Positions 19,188 to 30,052 of a stretch of 64,000 nt of DNA are shown here, in pieces (positions within the stretch are counted from its first letter, which is position 1; the number at the start of each line of letters is the position of its first letter). Both the position numbers and the translations under genes were made by a program. Source of the stretch: Buxus sempervirens (lineage: Eukaryota > Streptophyta > Magnoliopsida > Buxales > Buxaceae); the NCBI GenBank assembly GCA_947561395.2, contig OX387183.1:44324890-44388889 (forward strand), read 5' to 3'. Below the pieces are notes generated by a model. The model was not told where the DNA came from and made no database searches. It was given only the letters and a program-made list of their open reading frames with translations.

Positions 19188-20879
19188 CTAGTCTCTGTCT
19201 CCTAGCCGCTCCTCAAGCTCCCGAATCCGAGTTGCCTGAGCTGCAATAACTCCAGAAGCCCCCTCTACAGTGGGATCGCTCAAGAAGGAAATGACCTCAT
19301 CTGAAAGAATCTGCCTAATCCTCATGCTCCTAAGGCTGGCTAAAGCATCCTAGTGCTTCTGCCTCAAGGCTCGGACTTCAAGACAGCGAGCCTGCCTATG
19401 CTCCTCAAGTTGCTTCTCCATAGCAAGACGGCGGGATACCTGCTCTGCAAGTTGCCTCTCCATGTCAAGACCCCGTATCCTGAGCTCTTGGGCCTCTCGT
19501 ACCCATATCTGCTGAAGTCGCTTGTGAGAAGCTCTTTCAGACTCCAGAATGTCCTCATAAGTAGGAGCCAAGACTGCAGGAGGATCTTCAGGCACGGAAG
19601 CCTGACTCTGTATCTGCTCCCTAATCCAGAAGAGATAGTCCTTCACATGGGACTCTGAGAAGACGGGGCCCCGCATAAAGCGAACATAAGACCACTCCCT
19701 CATCAACCAAGCATTCAGCTTCATGGTAGCTGGAGAAAGTGGACCAAGATGATCTTCATACCCAATTGGGATTATAATCCCCTGGGTCACTCTGAACTAA
19801 CGAAGGACCCGCAAAGGAAGGTAGGGCACCGCATGTCTCAGGCCAGCCAGAATCAGAAAATTACGATCTTTGAAGCTAATCACGGTCTCTGCATTGGGCT
19901 GATAAGTACCAGGCCACCTCACCTGATCATCCTGGAGTGAACCCAAGAAGGAGAACCAGCCTTGTTTGCCTCCTGGAATGTTAGGACACCCCTGATTGCT
20001 CATCAAGATGGGAACTTTCAGGCTTGGGAAGAAATGCCGATTGATCTCCTCAATTTGACTCAGGTGGTCAAGTAGCCAAAGCTGCAAAGGAGGAAAGATA
20101 TTTCAGTGTATTGAAAAGCAAAAATTAAAAAAAAAAAGAAAATCAAAAAGCAAAAAAGAATAGCAAAAAAAAAAAAAAGAGAAAAAAAATTTTTTTTTTA
20201 CCTACAGGATCTGGCACATGATAAGAAGCATTTGGACTTCCTGTTGTAGCAGTCAGTCAGAGCCTGGTACATCTCCGCCAAAATCATAGGAGCCAATCTC
20301 TCCCACTCCCTAACCTGGCATACAACTGAGATTATGGCCAAGTCCACCTCATCATCATCCCTTAGGAAAAGCAGCTGGTTGACCACTATTAGGGTCAAGG
20401 CATTGAACCTGGCTTCCTTGTTCTCCCCCCCTCAAGAGCTTCTCAGTTAGAAAAGATTTAGACAAAGTCAAAAGGGTGTCAGAATCCCCTAAGTCCTTCT
20501 TCCCTTTGCCCAAGAATGTAGAAGTCTCCTTCTTGTAGTTGGGCCTAAGGGGCGGGTTCACTACCTTCTCATCAAACCTCAAGCCCAAGATGGTTTCCAT
20601 CTCCTCAATGGTCGGGGTCATCTCATGGTTCCCAAAACGGAACAAGTTGAGGTCGGGAACCCAATGACCAATCATGGCCTCTATAATCTCCCACTTGAAG
20701 GGAACCTTTGGAATGAGCAGGGTGTGGCCTAGATTGGTGGAATCCCATCTCCTCTCCTCAGCAAGGGTCATGGAGTTAACCCATCTTGTGTAGAAGGAAT
20801 CCACAAGGTTGTACCTAGTGAGATTTGGTGGTTTTGATCTAAAAGGCTGTTTTGCAGGGGAGGCAGTGTGGACAGACAA
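19188..20879 (-). pseudogene. Antisense ORF1-like gene (DUF7745-type) with intron, degraded
   Basis: This is the homologue of the ORF1 at 12810-14291: both have LxPKVPxxW, FRFGxxEMTPTIEE, (K)NYKKE and LRHAVPYxPLRVLR blocks in the same order. A one-base slip in a C run near 20422 separates the first 150 codons from the next 65. An intron of about 120 bp (20201-20082, GTAAAA to TTTGCAG) precedes LWLLDHL. TAG codons at about 19797 (VLR-stop-F) and 19350 (KH-stop-DA) interrupt the rest. The C-terminal 100 residues are a coiled coil. The start is uncertain: MSVHTASPAK at 20879 fits the frame, but an out-of-frame MESRSSS upstream resembles the other ORF1's N-terminus, so another slip is likely. Exon-intron phase is not fully consistent, which I attribute to decay. 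Confidence 0.75.
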
Positions 20880-21018
20880 TAAGGGGCAGAAGATGATCTG
20901 GATTCCATTGGAGTTGATGGGAGAAAGCTAGAACTCAAGGGGAGGAAGGAAAAGGCGAAAAGGGGGTTTTCTAAACTCAAAAACTCGTAAAAATTGTGCA
21001 AATCCCGAGGCTGGTTGC

Positions 21019-21182
21019 ATTTATAGCATGTTTTAAAGTATCCGGCATATCAGATCGGATACAAAGCATTTTATTCATATCCGGTAAGTAATGCCGGATA
21101 CAAAGGATGTTTAGCGTATCCGGCATATTATGCCGGATACAAAGAAACCTCAATGTATCCGGTCTGAGATGCCGGATACAAA
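21019..21182 (-). promoter_or_regulatory. Promoter of the antisense ORF1-like gene: TATA plus four GTATCCGG hairpins
   Basis: CTATAAAT lies at 21026-21019, about 140 bp before the candidate ATG at 20879. Four hairpins follow upstream (near 21038, 21077, 21115, 21154), e.g. GTATCCGGCA, 6-7 nt loop, TGCCGGATAC. The ~11-bp TATA-to-hairpin gap equals that in the LTRs at 18001 and 35250. Confidence 0.65.
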
Positions 21183-21384
21183 GAAAAAATGCAAAAAAAA
21201 GAGTAAAGGGAGGAAAATCCGAATTTTTTACCTGTTTTACCTGTGTACAAGTCATAATTAAATAAAATTGAAAAGAAAAGAAGTGCTAGACAAGAGAGAA
21301 TGAATAAAAAGTTTCTTTCAAATATAAATGCAAGTTTCTCTGTACAAAGTGTGATGGAAAATACATAAAAATCCTAATCTCCTA

Positions 21385-24300
21385 CTACTGTGCAGGATCA
21401 TCCCCGTGCCCTCGGCCGTGTCCTCCTCTACGGCCTCTCCCTCGAAGTGATCGGCCCCTAGAGGATGCCAGAATACGCTTGGCAGCATGACGAGGAAGCC
21501 GACCCACAACTTGCTGGATCTGATACTCCAAGCAATACTCTGAAATGTCGGGAGGCAAATCAGGAGCAGAATTTGGGGAGGAAGCCCCGTGCTCAGCAGG
21601 AACGAGCTCAACTGGACCCTCAGCCATAGCAAGCTCTGCTCCCGCAGCTCCAGAAGGCCCGACAACTGCAGAAGAAGGGCCAGGAGTATAAGTATCTGGG
21701 TCCACAGGAAAAAATCAGAAAATTGAGATATAAAGAGGAACCAAAGAGGGAAAATTAAAAGAGAACATACCAGGAATATCTACAGCAGGAGCTAGAGGAT
21801 CCGTCTCAACCGGGTCAGCAACGGGGACATCCACAGGATCAGAAACCCGAGCCAGAGATGGACCAGATACAGGGAAGTCAGGCTCGTAGGCAGCATCATC
21901 TGGGACCGGGCCCTGCACAAGTCAAACAGGCATATCAGAATAGCAGAAACAAGGAAATTAAAGAGATGAAATTATAAGAAGACCAAATACCTGTCTAGCC
22001 TGGAGCTCAGCAACTAGGGCCTCCAGCTCCCTGATCCGGGCATCCCTCTGGGCCACAACCGCGTCATGCTCGGCGATCATATCATTGATCGGGGCCCGCT
22101 GGCTCTCGAACCGGTCCCGGATAGTATTCAGCTCGTGTACCTGCCAACAAGAACAAAATTGGGTTCAGAAATAAAGAAGGGAAGAAAAATGGATGAAAAT
22201 ATGAAGATCACAAGACTCACCGTGTCCTCATGGATCCGGATACAGATCCTGCCAATCTCGGTCACCCCCGCGCAAGTGGGTTGATCCATCAAGCACCCGA
22301 TAGATACTCTCTGGATCCACTCGTCGTAATCCCCAGCTACTGTGAGCCCCGCCGCGTCCTGAAAGTGATCAAACTGATCAACAGCAAAACCTGGCAGGAG
22401 CGTGTCGGGACCCACAGGAGGAGGAGGAACGGGGATGCGAAGTGTGCCTGTGTACTGGTAGTACAGGCGCTCTCCCAAATACATCACCCTACCAAGCCTC
22501 CCGAGGAAGCACTGGTAGGGCTGACGTCGGAGATCTCTATCAAAGGCATCCTGTACTGCCATCTCACGGGCCACTCCCACATCCACGTCATCAAAGCGGG
22601 CTAGGATGAGCTGCAAAGAAGAGAAATGGTCAGATACAGTCAAGATACAGGAAAAGAAATAAAAGGAAAAAGGAGAAAGGGTTTACATCGGATCGGCGGG
22701 CACGGTCCAAGTGCACCCGAGCAGTGCGAGGCTGACTCCTATCAACATCTCGGACCTGGGCCGACCACCGCAAAGCCACAGGGAAATCCGCGACCTCAGG
22801 TACCGGGGATGGGCGGAAGAAGGTCATATAGGTGTACATAAACACCTGGCAAAAGAAAAGTCAGTCAGAAATAAAAGAAGATAAAGCCTGAGGAATGAGA
22901 CAGGACAACTTAATACTTGCAGGATTTGCCAGAAGAACCGGCAACTGACTCCATCACCTCTCGGGGATGCCAGGCCTCGAACTACTCGGCACAACCCGGC
23001 CAGGATGGTCCCATATATAAGCCGACCCCATGCTAGCTGGCGGGTCTGATGAAAATCTCGCAGAGCATCCAAGAAAAGCGGGCTGACACTGGTCGTATCC
23101 TCCGGGAAGAAGCAGCTCCCGAGCATCAACAGAAAAACATGCCAGAAGATAGGTACAAAGGCTGCATCCTCCACAGCGATGGTCGCATGTCTCCCCCCAT
23201 AATGTCGAGCCAGGCTCTCCCGCAGCCAACTGATGGAGAGACGACCACTCTGCCCATCCCAAACAGCAGGAGGCAGGTCTTGATATCCCAGAAGGAGGCC
23301 GATGTCCTTTGCAGAAGGCCGCTCCAAGACGATGGTCCGCCCCGTCAAAGGAATACCAGTAATCATCATGAAATCGGACGAGCGGATCCCCAGCTCCACG
23401 TCCGGTAGATGGAAGGACTGAGCCTCCGAAAAATATCTCTCCATCATGGCGAAGATGAGTGGACGGTCGGCTCTGAACGATGGGATGCTAAGGAAATGAT
23501 CCAAATGGCACCTCCCAAACTCGCGTCTGAGTGTCGGAGAAAGAGACTGTGCCAACTCACTGAATCTCCCCCAACTGCCTCGCAAATGGGAGGAATGATA
23601 CGGAAGAGGCACATCTGCCCTGATGCACATGGAGGGGTGGCTATCCAAGCCACTGAGGAGCTCTGTATCATGAACAGATGCTCTCAGCTCCTTAGAGACC
23701 CCTGACAAAGCTACAGCAGCACCATCCTGAGTCGCACCTCTGGCTTTGCCTCGGCCTCGGCCTCTGCCACGGCCTCCCTCACCCTCAAGGGCCTAATCCT
23801 GAACTCTGCCTCGGCCTCTGCCTCGACCTCGAGCAGGTGCAACCACGGGCTAAAATTCAAAAGAGACGTGTGAAGGTTGTGTGGAAAAGAGAATGGAATG
23901 AAAAAAAGAAGAATTTAGAAGCCTACCTCAGCAGAACCCTCAGCAGAGCTCTCTCTGGGATCATCTAGAGGCTCTGAAAGGGTAGCACTAGAACTCGTCT
24001 CGATCCGAGCTCGAGACGAAGAGGGCTAATCAGCAGGGGCAGCCTCCTCTCGCACACGGGAGCAACTCCTAGCCCTCTACACAGGGAAGTGTTTTATAAA
24101 TTTATCAGAAATTTTACTTTGCTTTTGATCTAGATTCAGTTCAAATTTATTAGGAATCCTCCTTTACTTTTGGCCTAGGTTTCAGTTCTAGTTCATCAGA
24201 AATCCTACTTTTGTTCTCTGTTTCAGTTCGAAGTTTTTTTAGAAATTGTTTGGTATTTCTGTCTAATTAACAATTTTGTGCTAAGTTATTTATTAGAAAT

Positions 24301-25092
24301 TTCGTTTCTAAGGCATCTCCAAATATTGTCCTAAAATTTCTGGGAATCCTAATGTTTTCTTAATTTCCTTTCAGGGTTACCAGAAAACTACCAGGACGCC
24401 AAGTTGGAGGCGACCATGCAGAGAATCCATAAAGAACAAATCATAGAAGCACTGCCCCGATAGGAAAAGGGCTAAGTTGAAGAACCCCAGATCAATTGCA
24501 TATAAAGTCAGCAATCTAGTTGGAAATTACCACCAACAAGTAATCCAAATTCAACTCAAGAATTGGCAGGATCAATTTGGTAAGCCAAAACAGATTGTAG
24601 AGAGAAAAAATCCTAACAGAAATCAGCCATTTAGCATGAGAAATATATTAAAGCATTTCTATAGAGACCACCGATAGGCAATCCAAGGTTCTGGGATACC
24701 ATCAGGAAAGCCATTGTTATCATGAATTATAACGGGAATCGGTAGGTCAAAGCAAATGGCAAGGAAAAGGGGGAACAGCATGGTATTCAATACAAGCAGA
24801 AATTCCTCACTGCCAGAAATTCCAATCAATCCAAGCAGAAATTAGAATATTGCAATAGCATGGATCATCAACAATTACAATTCCGGCTCAAGCTTGGCAA
24901 TGAAGGTTGCTAAAAATTGGAACAAATTTGCTACTCAAGAACAATAGAGGAATGAGCAATTGCTTACAAAAAACCAAATCCAAACAGCAATCAGGGCAGG
25001 ACATACTGTTAGAATTGATCGAGCATGGAAATTCAGTACACAAGATATGCAGAAAAAAAATTTTGTTTGATGAGGCCGAATGAACACTTACT
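21385..25092 (-). pseudogene. Antisense plant-mobile-domain (PMD) gene, multi-exon, nearly intact
   Basis: Coding exons (minus strand) with GT-AG borders: 24076-23927, 23849-22917, 22845-22687, 22610-22221, 22140-21991, 21912-21771 and 21695-21385, all phase-compatible, giving about 744 codons. The product has a GRGRG-rich N-terminus, then a plant mobile domain (aminotransferase-like, PF10536 type: FGRCHLDHFLSIPSF, LPDVELGIRSSDFMMITGIP, WLRESLARHYGG, RLIYGTILAGLCRVVRGLAS), a coiled coil (VHELNTIRDRFESQR) and a basic GRGRRGGHGRG tail. TAG codons near 23794 (QD-stop-ALE) and 24013 (AD-stop-PSS) break it; both fit CAG to TAG. A 5' exon appears to end at 25092 with donor GTAAGT, then a ~1-kb intron. 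Whether that exon codes is unknown. PMD proteins occur both as host genes and in transposons. Position and orientation inside element B favour an element-borne copy. Confidence 0.78.
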
Positions 25093-25451
25093 GTTTGATT
25101 GGCAATGGGAAGTTGAGCACCTGATGACAAGCAAGATTGAATTGCTGAGAGCAAGACGAACTCCCCGGAGAGTGTGCGGAAGAGATGGGCAATGAACAGT
25201 CGCTGTGAGATTGCCGGAATCCGAGAATTGCCGACGAACAGGGTGGAATCAAGGGAGTTAGGGCTCGATCGCGGCAGGAGAGTGTCGCCGGAGTCACAGA
25301 CTGTCGCCGGCAGCAATAGATGTCGCCGGAGCTCAAGGAAGCGTCAGAAGTAGCCGAAGAATAAAGGAGAACAGTCGGGGATGAAGGTCTGTAGCCAGTC
25401 TGAGTAATCGGAGAACAAGAGAAAGAGATGAAAAGTCGCGGTCGCGCGCGA

Positions 25452-25533
25452 CTAAATAAACCTGGTGTATCTGGTCAATCAGGCCGGATACAAACAAGCT
25501 TATTCTTATCCGGCTAAACAGGCCGAATACAAA
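25452..25533 (-). promoter_or_regulatory. Putative promoter of the PMD gene: AT-rich box and two GTATCCGG-type hairpins
   Basis: Minus-strand TTTATTTAG (25460-25452) is a weak TATA-like box. Two degenerate hairpins lie just upstream (25466-25492 and 25504-25531, arms GTATCTGG/CCGGATAC and TTATCCGGC/GCCGAATA). They lie about 340 bp before the 5' exon's donor at 25091. Weaker than the other promoters. Confidence 0.45.
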
Positions 25534-25654
25534 AGAAAAAAAACAGAAAAAAAAAAGAAAGAAAAGAAAAAAAAAGAAATGAAAAAAGAAAAGAGGAAAA
25601 AAGAAAGATAGAGAGCAAAAATGGACTGCAAATTCAGCTATTTTCACAAAATCC

Positions 25655-25875
25655 TATTTTTGTCTTAAAATCCACCTCACAGCCACTAGAGCTCAGTGGA
25701 ATTTAGGACGACTTTGGGAAATGTGTTGGTCGAAAAGGAAGGTATCCACTCAATTTTTAACTTGGTTTGATAAAAAATCAGTTTTCAAAAAATCCTATTT
25801 TTGGGCTTAAAATCCACTTCATAGCCACGAGAGCTCAGTGGAATTTAAGAACTCTTGGAGAAATGCCCCCTTAAA
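25655..25875. repeat. Tandem duplication upstream of the element B PPT
   Basis: A ~65-bp segment beginning AAAATCCTATTTTTG and ending GCTCAGTGGAATTTA occurs at about 25658-25723 and 25789-25853, about 130 bp apart, with small differences. It is non-coding and lies between the antisense genes and the 3' LTR. Confidence 0.8.
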
Positions 25876-26005
25876 GTTAGGGCTTTTTGGCAAATCTTCA
25901 CCCAAAAATTATTTTTACAAAATTGAATTGAACCAAGCAAATGAAGGTTAAGGGAGTGCAATTTGGTCTCGTCTAATCTTTGCTGCTCATTGCTTCGCAA
26001 CTCCC

Positions 26006-26020
26006 GCAAAGAGGGGCAGT
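26006..26020 (+). promoter_or_regulatory. Polypurine tract of element B
   Basis: CGCAAAGAGGGGCAGT directly precedes the LTR start TGTAGACACCCC. A purine-rich tract just 5' of a 3' LTR primes plus-strand DNA synthesis, which fixes element B on the plus strand and makes the LTR to the right a 3' LTR. Confidence 0.75.
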
Positions 26021-28509
26021 TGTAGACACCCCAAATTGCACTGTCAAAATAATCAAAAATCATCAAAAATCATCATCTCCTTGAAAGCCAGCACAGAATT
26101 TGAAGAAAATGAGTTTTTTTCTTGTATCCGGCAACTCAGGCAGGATACAATTATTTTCCCTTGTATCCGATGGAACAGGCCGGATACAAGCAGACCTCAG
26201 TGTATCCGGCACCATAGGCCGGATACATTAAGGTACTTGTGTATCCGGCCTGATATACCGGATACATAAGTTTTGCTCAAAATTAGGGTTTTCCGAGAGT
26301 TTTTCACTTTTACCATCATGTCTTTCATTAAATGAAGGGAAATCTCGGAAACAGCCTTAGGGTTAAGGTTGGTGGGCTATAGACATTATGTTGTGTCTAC
26401 CATTCTCACCAACCCTAACCCTAGCCTTTGCCTATAAATAGGAGGCTCCTCCTTAAGCAAATGGCCATTAACTCTCTTGCCAATAAGTTGGAGATCCAAG
26501 AGCTCCGAGTGAAGAAGGGAACCGTTGCCGGATTGCTTCCAGAACCCCAGGTAAGCCTCAGACCTTTTCTTATTTTCTGTATTTACATTCCTAGATCTAG
26601 ATCTCTTCTTCTACCTTTCTGTAGAATAAGGCCTTCTATGTGTGTGAAAACCCTTCCCCGGCTCAAAGTATCTCAAGACTCCCCCTAGCCGTAAAACGTG
26701 AAGGCGGGATCTAGGAGAAACGAGACTGGGGATTGACCCTAGTGCTAGAACCTTATCTTGCATAAGCCTTTTGAATGATTTAAAACCGTTTCATATTCAA
26801 AGTACCCCAAGATTATCTTGAAGAACCGTGTTTAACGGGGAGAGAGAACTAAGGGAAACGATAATGGAATGGAACCCTAGGTTGTTCTAGATCCCTTTTT
26901 TATTAATCTGAATGCATGCTATGAGCCTTGTGATTCTTTGAAAACCCTTTCATATTCAAAGTACCCCAAGATTATCTTGAAGAACCGTGTTTAACGGGGA
27001 GAGAGAACTAAGGGAAATGATAATGGAACAGAACCTTAGGTTGTTTTAGAACCTTACTTAGATTGATATGAATGCATACTATCTTTGATACGTTGTTGGA
27101 ATGGTTTTTACACCTACACATACATAGCACATGATTTTGGCGGGATAGGCTCATATTTTGGATTTATTACATTCATTGTGATAAATCTAAAATAAATGGC
27201 CTCAATCAATTCTAGAATGTATTTGAATGGTTTTTAAAGGATTTTGATTAATCTTGCACGGATCACACTCTTTTATCACTCTTTGGATTTGGTTTCCTTC
27301 AAAAAGGGCTTAACTTGACAGCAACTGTACCCCGACTTCGGACACTCATAACTTCATCATCCAGATGAATTTTGGAGTGATTCTAGAACCATGGGAAAGG
27401 TGAGGCTGTCTAGTTTATGTCCACCAAATTTCATAAATTTCTATCATGCGGATTTTTGACACCTCTCTGTCGAAGTTGATTGGTCAGTTCAGGTTTAAAT
27501 ACGGAACTTGTCACTTCGACAGAGAGCCATGTGTTCATTTTCAGTCTGATTCGAGTGATTTTTGTTTCTGGGCACCCCTTTATGAGTCTATTTTCAAATC
27601 CAGTTGGTTTCATAATTGTTTGACTCCATTTGTATTATTGGTAGCAGATTTATTCAGAACTGCTCAATGGCACGTTTCTGGGTAAATCTATGATCTTCAG
27701 GGCCTGTTCGGGAGACCACCCAAGGCGCATCCGAATGAAATTTTGTATGAGGCTAGTTTCTTTCGAAAGATGGCCATACAGACTTCATTGACACCAAATT
27801 TCATTGATTTTTATGGAGCCAAATTTTCTAGGTGATTTTCCAAACTTGCCTACTTGTTACTTTTGATTTTCTCCGGCAGCAACTTTAAAAGGAGCATAAC
27901 TCCTAGGATTTCCAACGGATTGACTTGAAATTTTGCATGAGTCTCTTATTTACCATAATATTTCAAAAGGATTTGGTTTGATTCAATTTAAAATGGATTT
28001 GAATGATTTCAAGACAAATGGCATTACTTTTTACCAAATTTCCCGGATTTGCCTCAACTTGGTGTTGAGCAACTTTTGCTTTGATTTCCACCTTTTTGTG
28101 ATATTCCAGAAATGATATTGACATGAAAGAAGATCTGGAATCCATTTGGACGTTCATGTGAAGATATCATACATTTGTTCTCTTTCAAGGTTTTCTATGA
28201 ATTTTAGCAAGCTTTCTCATTTTTTGCATTAACAAACACTTGGCAACCACCTTGCGTGGATGAATGGGGGTGCCTAACACCTGCCCCCATTCATAATCTA
28301 ATCCCCTTACCCATCTCTGGATTTGATTTTCAAGTAGGGTTATTTTTACCATAGAATTGGCCTTTTTGCACTTTTTGATTATCTTTGAATATTTTGGTGT
28401 CCATTCACACCCAAAATCTGTATGGTAGCGACTCTCCCAATTTTTATGTTGAGCCCCGTGTGTTGACGGAGGGATGATCATCTTGGGTGATTTTTTCCTG
28501 TGTCTCACA
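26021..28509 (+). mobile_element. 3' LTR of element B (2.5 kb)
   Basis: It starts TGTAGACACCCCAAATTGC and ends CTGTGTCTCACA. The end is set by comparison with the inverted copy B2, whose homology stops at CCCACA (34236). It holds four GTATCCGG hairpins (26124-26268), TATAAATA at 26433, a donor CAG/GTAAGC at 26551, and a PBS-like TGGTAGCGACTC at about 28420, some 80 bp before the end. The stretch 26780-27080 has two near-identical ~160-bp units (AGTACCCCAAGATTATCTTG). Confidence 0.75.
26124..26440 (+). promoter_or_regulatory. LTR promoter of element B: hairpin array and TATA box
   Basis: Hairpins near 26124, 26162, 26200 and 26241 (arms GTATCCGGC/GCCGGATAC and variants) precede TATAAATA at 26433-26440. 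Here the gap is about 165 bp, unlike the ~11 bp in the A-type promoters. A short ORF (MAINSLANKLEIQELRV) begins at 26461, in the presumed leader. Confidence 0.6.
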
Positions 28510-29095
28510 GTATGTAAACACTTCAACACCATACAATTGTTGATATAAGCACATCTGAACTTCTGGAACTTCTGATCAGTGACAATAAGATTCAAGCAGC
28601 GGGATTTAACTGTTGTTGAGAGATTCCCTGGAGTAACGGAATGGGTGTGAGACAGTCTTGAAATGATGAAATGGGAAAGCAGTTTTGATAAGGCAGTTCT
28701 GTGAAATAGTAACAAGAATACAGGTAAAAACATCCATACAGCAACAACAACCAGAAGGTATTACGTCTAAAAAATGAAGTCCAAGCATTGGGTTCATTTT
28801 AAGGTAATATGGTTTCGATACAATTTCTATGAAACAACCAGCGATATGCAGGTGAACACATCCATATAACAATAAGGAAAACCAAAAGGCGTTATGCCTA
28901 TAACATGAAGTACATGCGTTGGATTCATTATAAAGCAATATGGTTGCTACCCCATTTTTGTGGAATAGCCAGTAGTTTGAAACTTTAACAAGGTGGTTTA
29001 AGACTACCTTGTCACTGGAGCAAACGAATGGCTTGTCACCAGAGAAGACGAACGGCGGCAAAAAGCCTCGGTCATAGTCACTCGTCAAAAAGAAA
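28510..29095. repeat. Unassigned stretch with a ~130-bp tandem duplication
   Basis: Flanking DNA to the right of LTR B. Two copies of a segment run from CAGGTAAAAACATCCATA to GAAACAACCAG and from CAGGTGAACACATCCATA to GGAATAGCCAG (about 28720-28847 and 28850-28976). I find no recognisable protein in either strand. Confidence 0.6.
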
Positions 29096-29096
29096 A

Positions 29097-29450
29097 CCAC
29101 AATTCGTCAAAAGAAAACCCCAATCTTCCTTTCGCAATCTTCCCTTCGCGCGATAGAAAACCCCAATCTTCCCTTCGCGCGAAAGAAAACCCCAATCTTC
29201 AAAACCCCAAATCGTCAAATGAATACCCCAATCTCGCAATCGTCCCTTCGCAATCTTCCCTTCGCAAATGAAAACCCCAATCTTCAAAATCCCAAATCTT
29301 CAAAACCCCAATCTTCCCTTCGCGCGAAAGAAAACCCCACTATTCAAAACCCCAAATCATCAAATGAAAACCCCAATCTCACAATCGTCCATTCGCATGA
29401 AGGAAAACCCCACTATTCCGTCAAATGAAAACCCCAATCTTCGCTTCACG
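29097..29450. repeat. Degenerate minisatellite, units of about 20-45 bp
   Basis: Repeats of GAAAACCCCAATCTTC, often with TTCGCGCGAAA between them. About ten copies of uneven spacing. Long ORFs through it arise only from the repeat. It adjoins the CACTA end and may be its subterminal region. Confidence 0.8.
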
Positions 29451-29459
29451 CGAATTGGG

Positions 29460-29796
29460 GATTTAACATTTTTAGCGGCGGTAATAAGCTTATTACCGCC
29501 GCTTAAATATATTTACATCGGCGGTAGTTATCGCCGCCAAAAAAATTTATATTTTAATCAACAAAAATACGCGGTTAGCATTATTACCGGCGGATCTACC
29601 ACCGGTAAAACGTCACGCCAAATAATCGCGCCAAAATTACGAGTTTGCACCGTTATTTTTAGCGGCGGTAAATTGATACTGCTTTCCAAGGTGGCACACT
29701 CTCTCCCGCTGTTTAAAGGTAGATGGGGACTATTAGCGGCGGTAAATTGCTACCGCCGCTAAAAAACCGCCACTAAAACTCCGCTTTTTTGTAGTG
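29460..29796 (-). mobile_element. End fragment of a CACTA (En/Spm) DNA transposon
   Basis: The right end reads, on the minus strand, CACTACAAAAAAGCGGAG from 29796, the canonical CACTA terminus. Inside lie strong palindromes built on AGCGGCGGTA/TACCGCCGCT, including a perfect 30-bp palindrome at 29474-29503 and a hairpin at 29730-29760. Such subterminal motifs bind transposase in this superfamily. No matching left CACTA terminus is seen and no transposase is present, so this is a fragment or a non-autonomous element. Confidence 0.7.
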
Positions 29797-30052
29797 ACAG
29801 TTCATCAATCTACTTCTTTAGCTCCTAGTATTCAGACTGAGATATCCTATATGGTTGCTTAAAAATAGGATGCATACCGGGTTGGAGTTGAATCCGGAAA
29901 TTAATCTCCCTCTGTGGCAACAACCGTGGCAAATCCTAAGGAAAAACGTCCACAAATTCCCTAACCACAGGAACGTTTACAACGCTGACTTCTGTTGCCT
30001 TACCCTCATCCACTTCAAGGGAAGCTACTGAACTGATACGGGTATTCAACCC

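Larger units (their letters stand above)
18801..28509 (+). mobile_element. 3' half of a Tat-lineage retrotransposon with antisense genes (element B)
   Basis: From the right: a plus-strand 3' LTR (26021-28509) preceded by a PPT, then an internal region carrying two minus-strand, intron-containing genes. Antisense extra ORFs between pol and the 3' LTR are known in the Tat lineage. The gag-pol part is not in the window. Element A's LTR ends at 18800, so A probably inserted into B or the two are joined by a rearrangement. Confidence 0.65.

Noticed and set aside
22230-23705. Plus-strand ORFs opposite the PMD gene
   Set aside because: The minus strand has consistent exons, splice borders and a recognisable domain; the plus-strand frames cross exon-intron borders without sense.
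26409-26426. Telomere-like CCCTAACCCTA
   Set aside because: Only about two units, inside an LTR just upstream of a TATA box.
26461-26688. MAINSLANKLEIQELRV ORF as a small gene
   Set aside because: It lies in the LTR leader, runs through a splice donor at 26551 and matches nothing I recognise.
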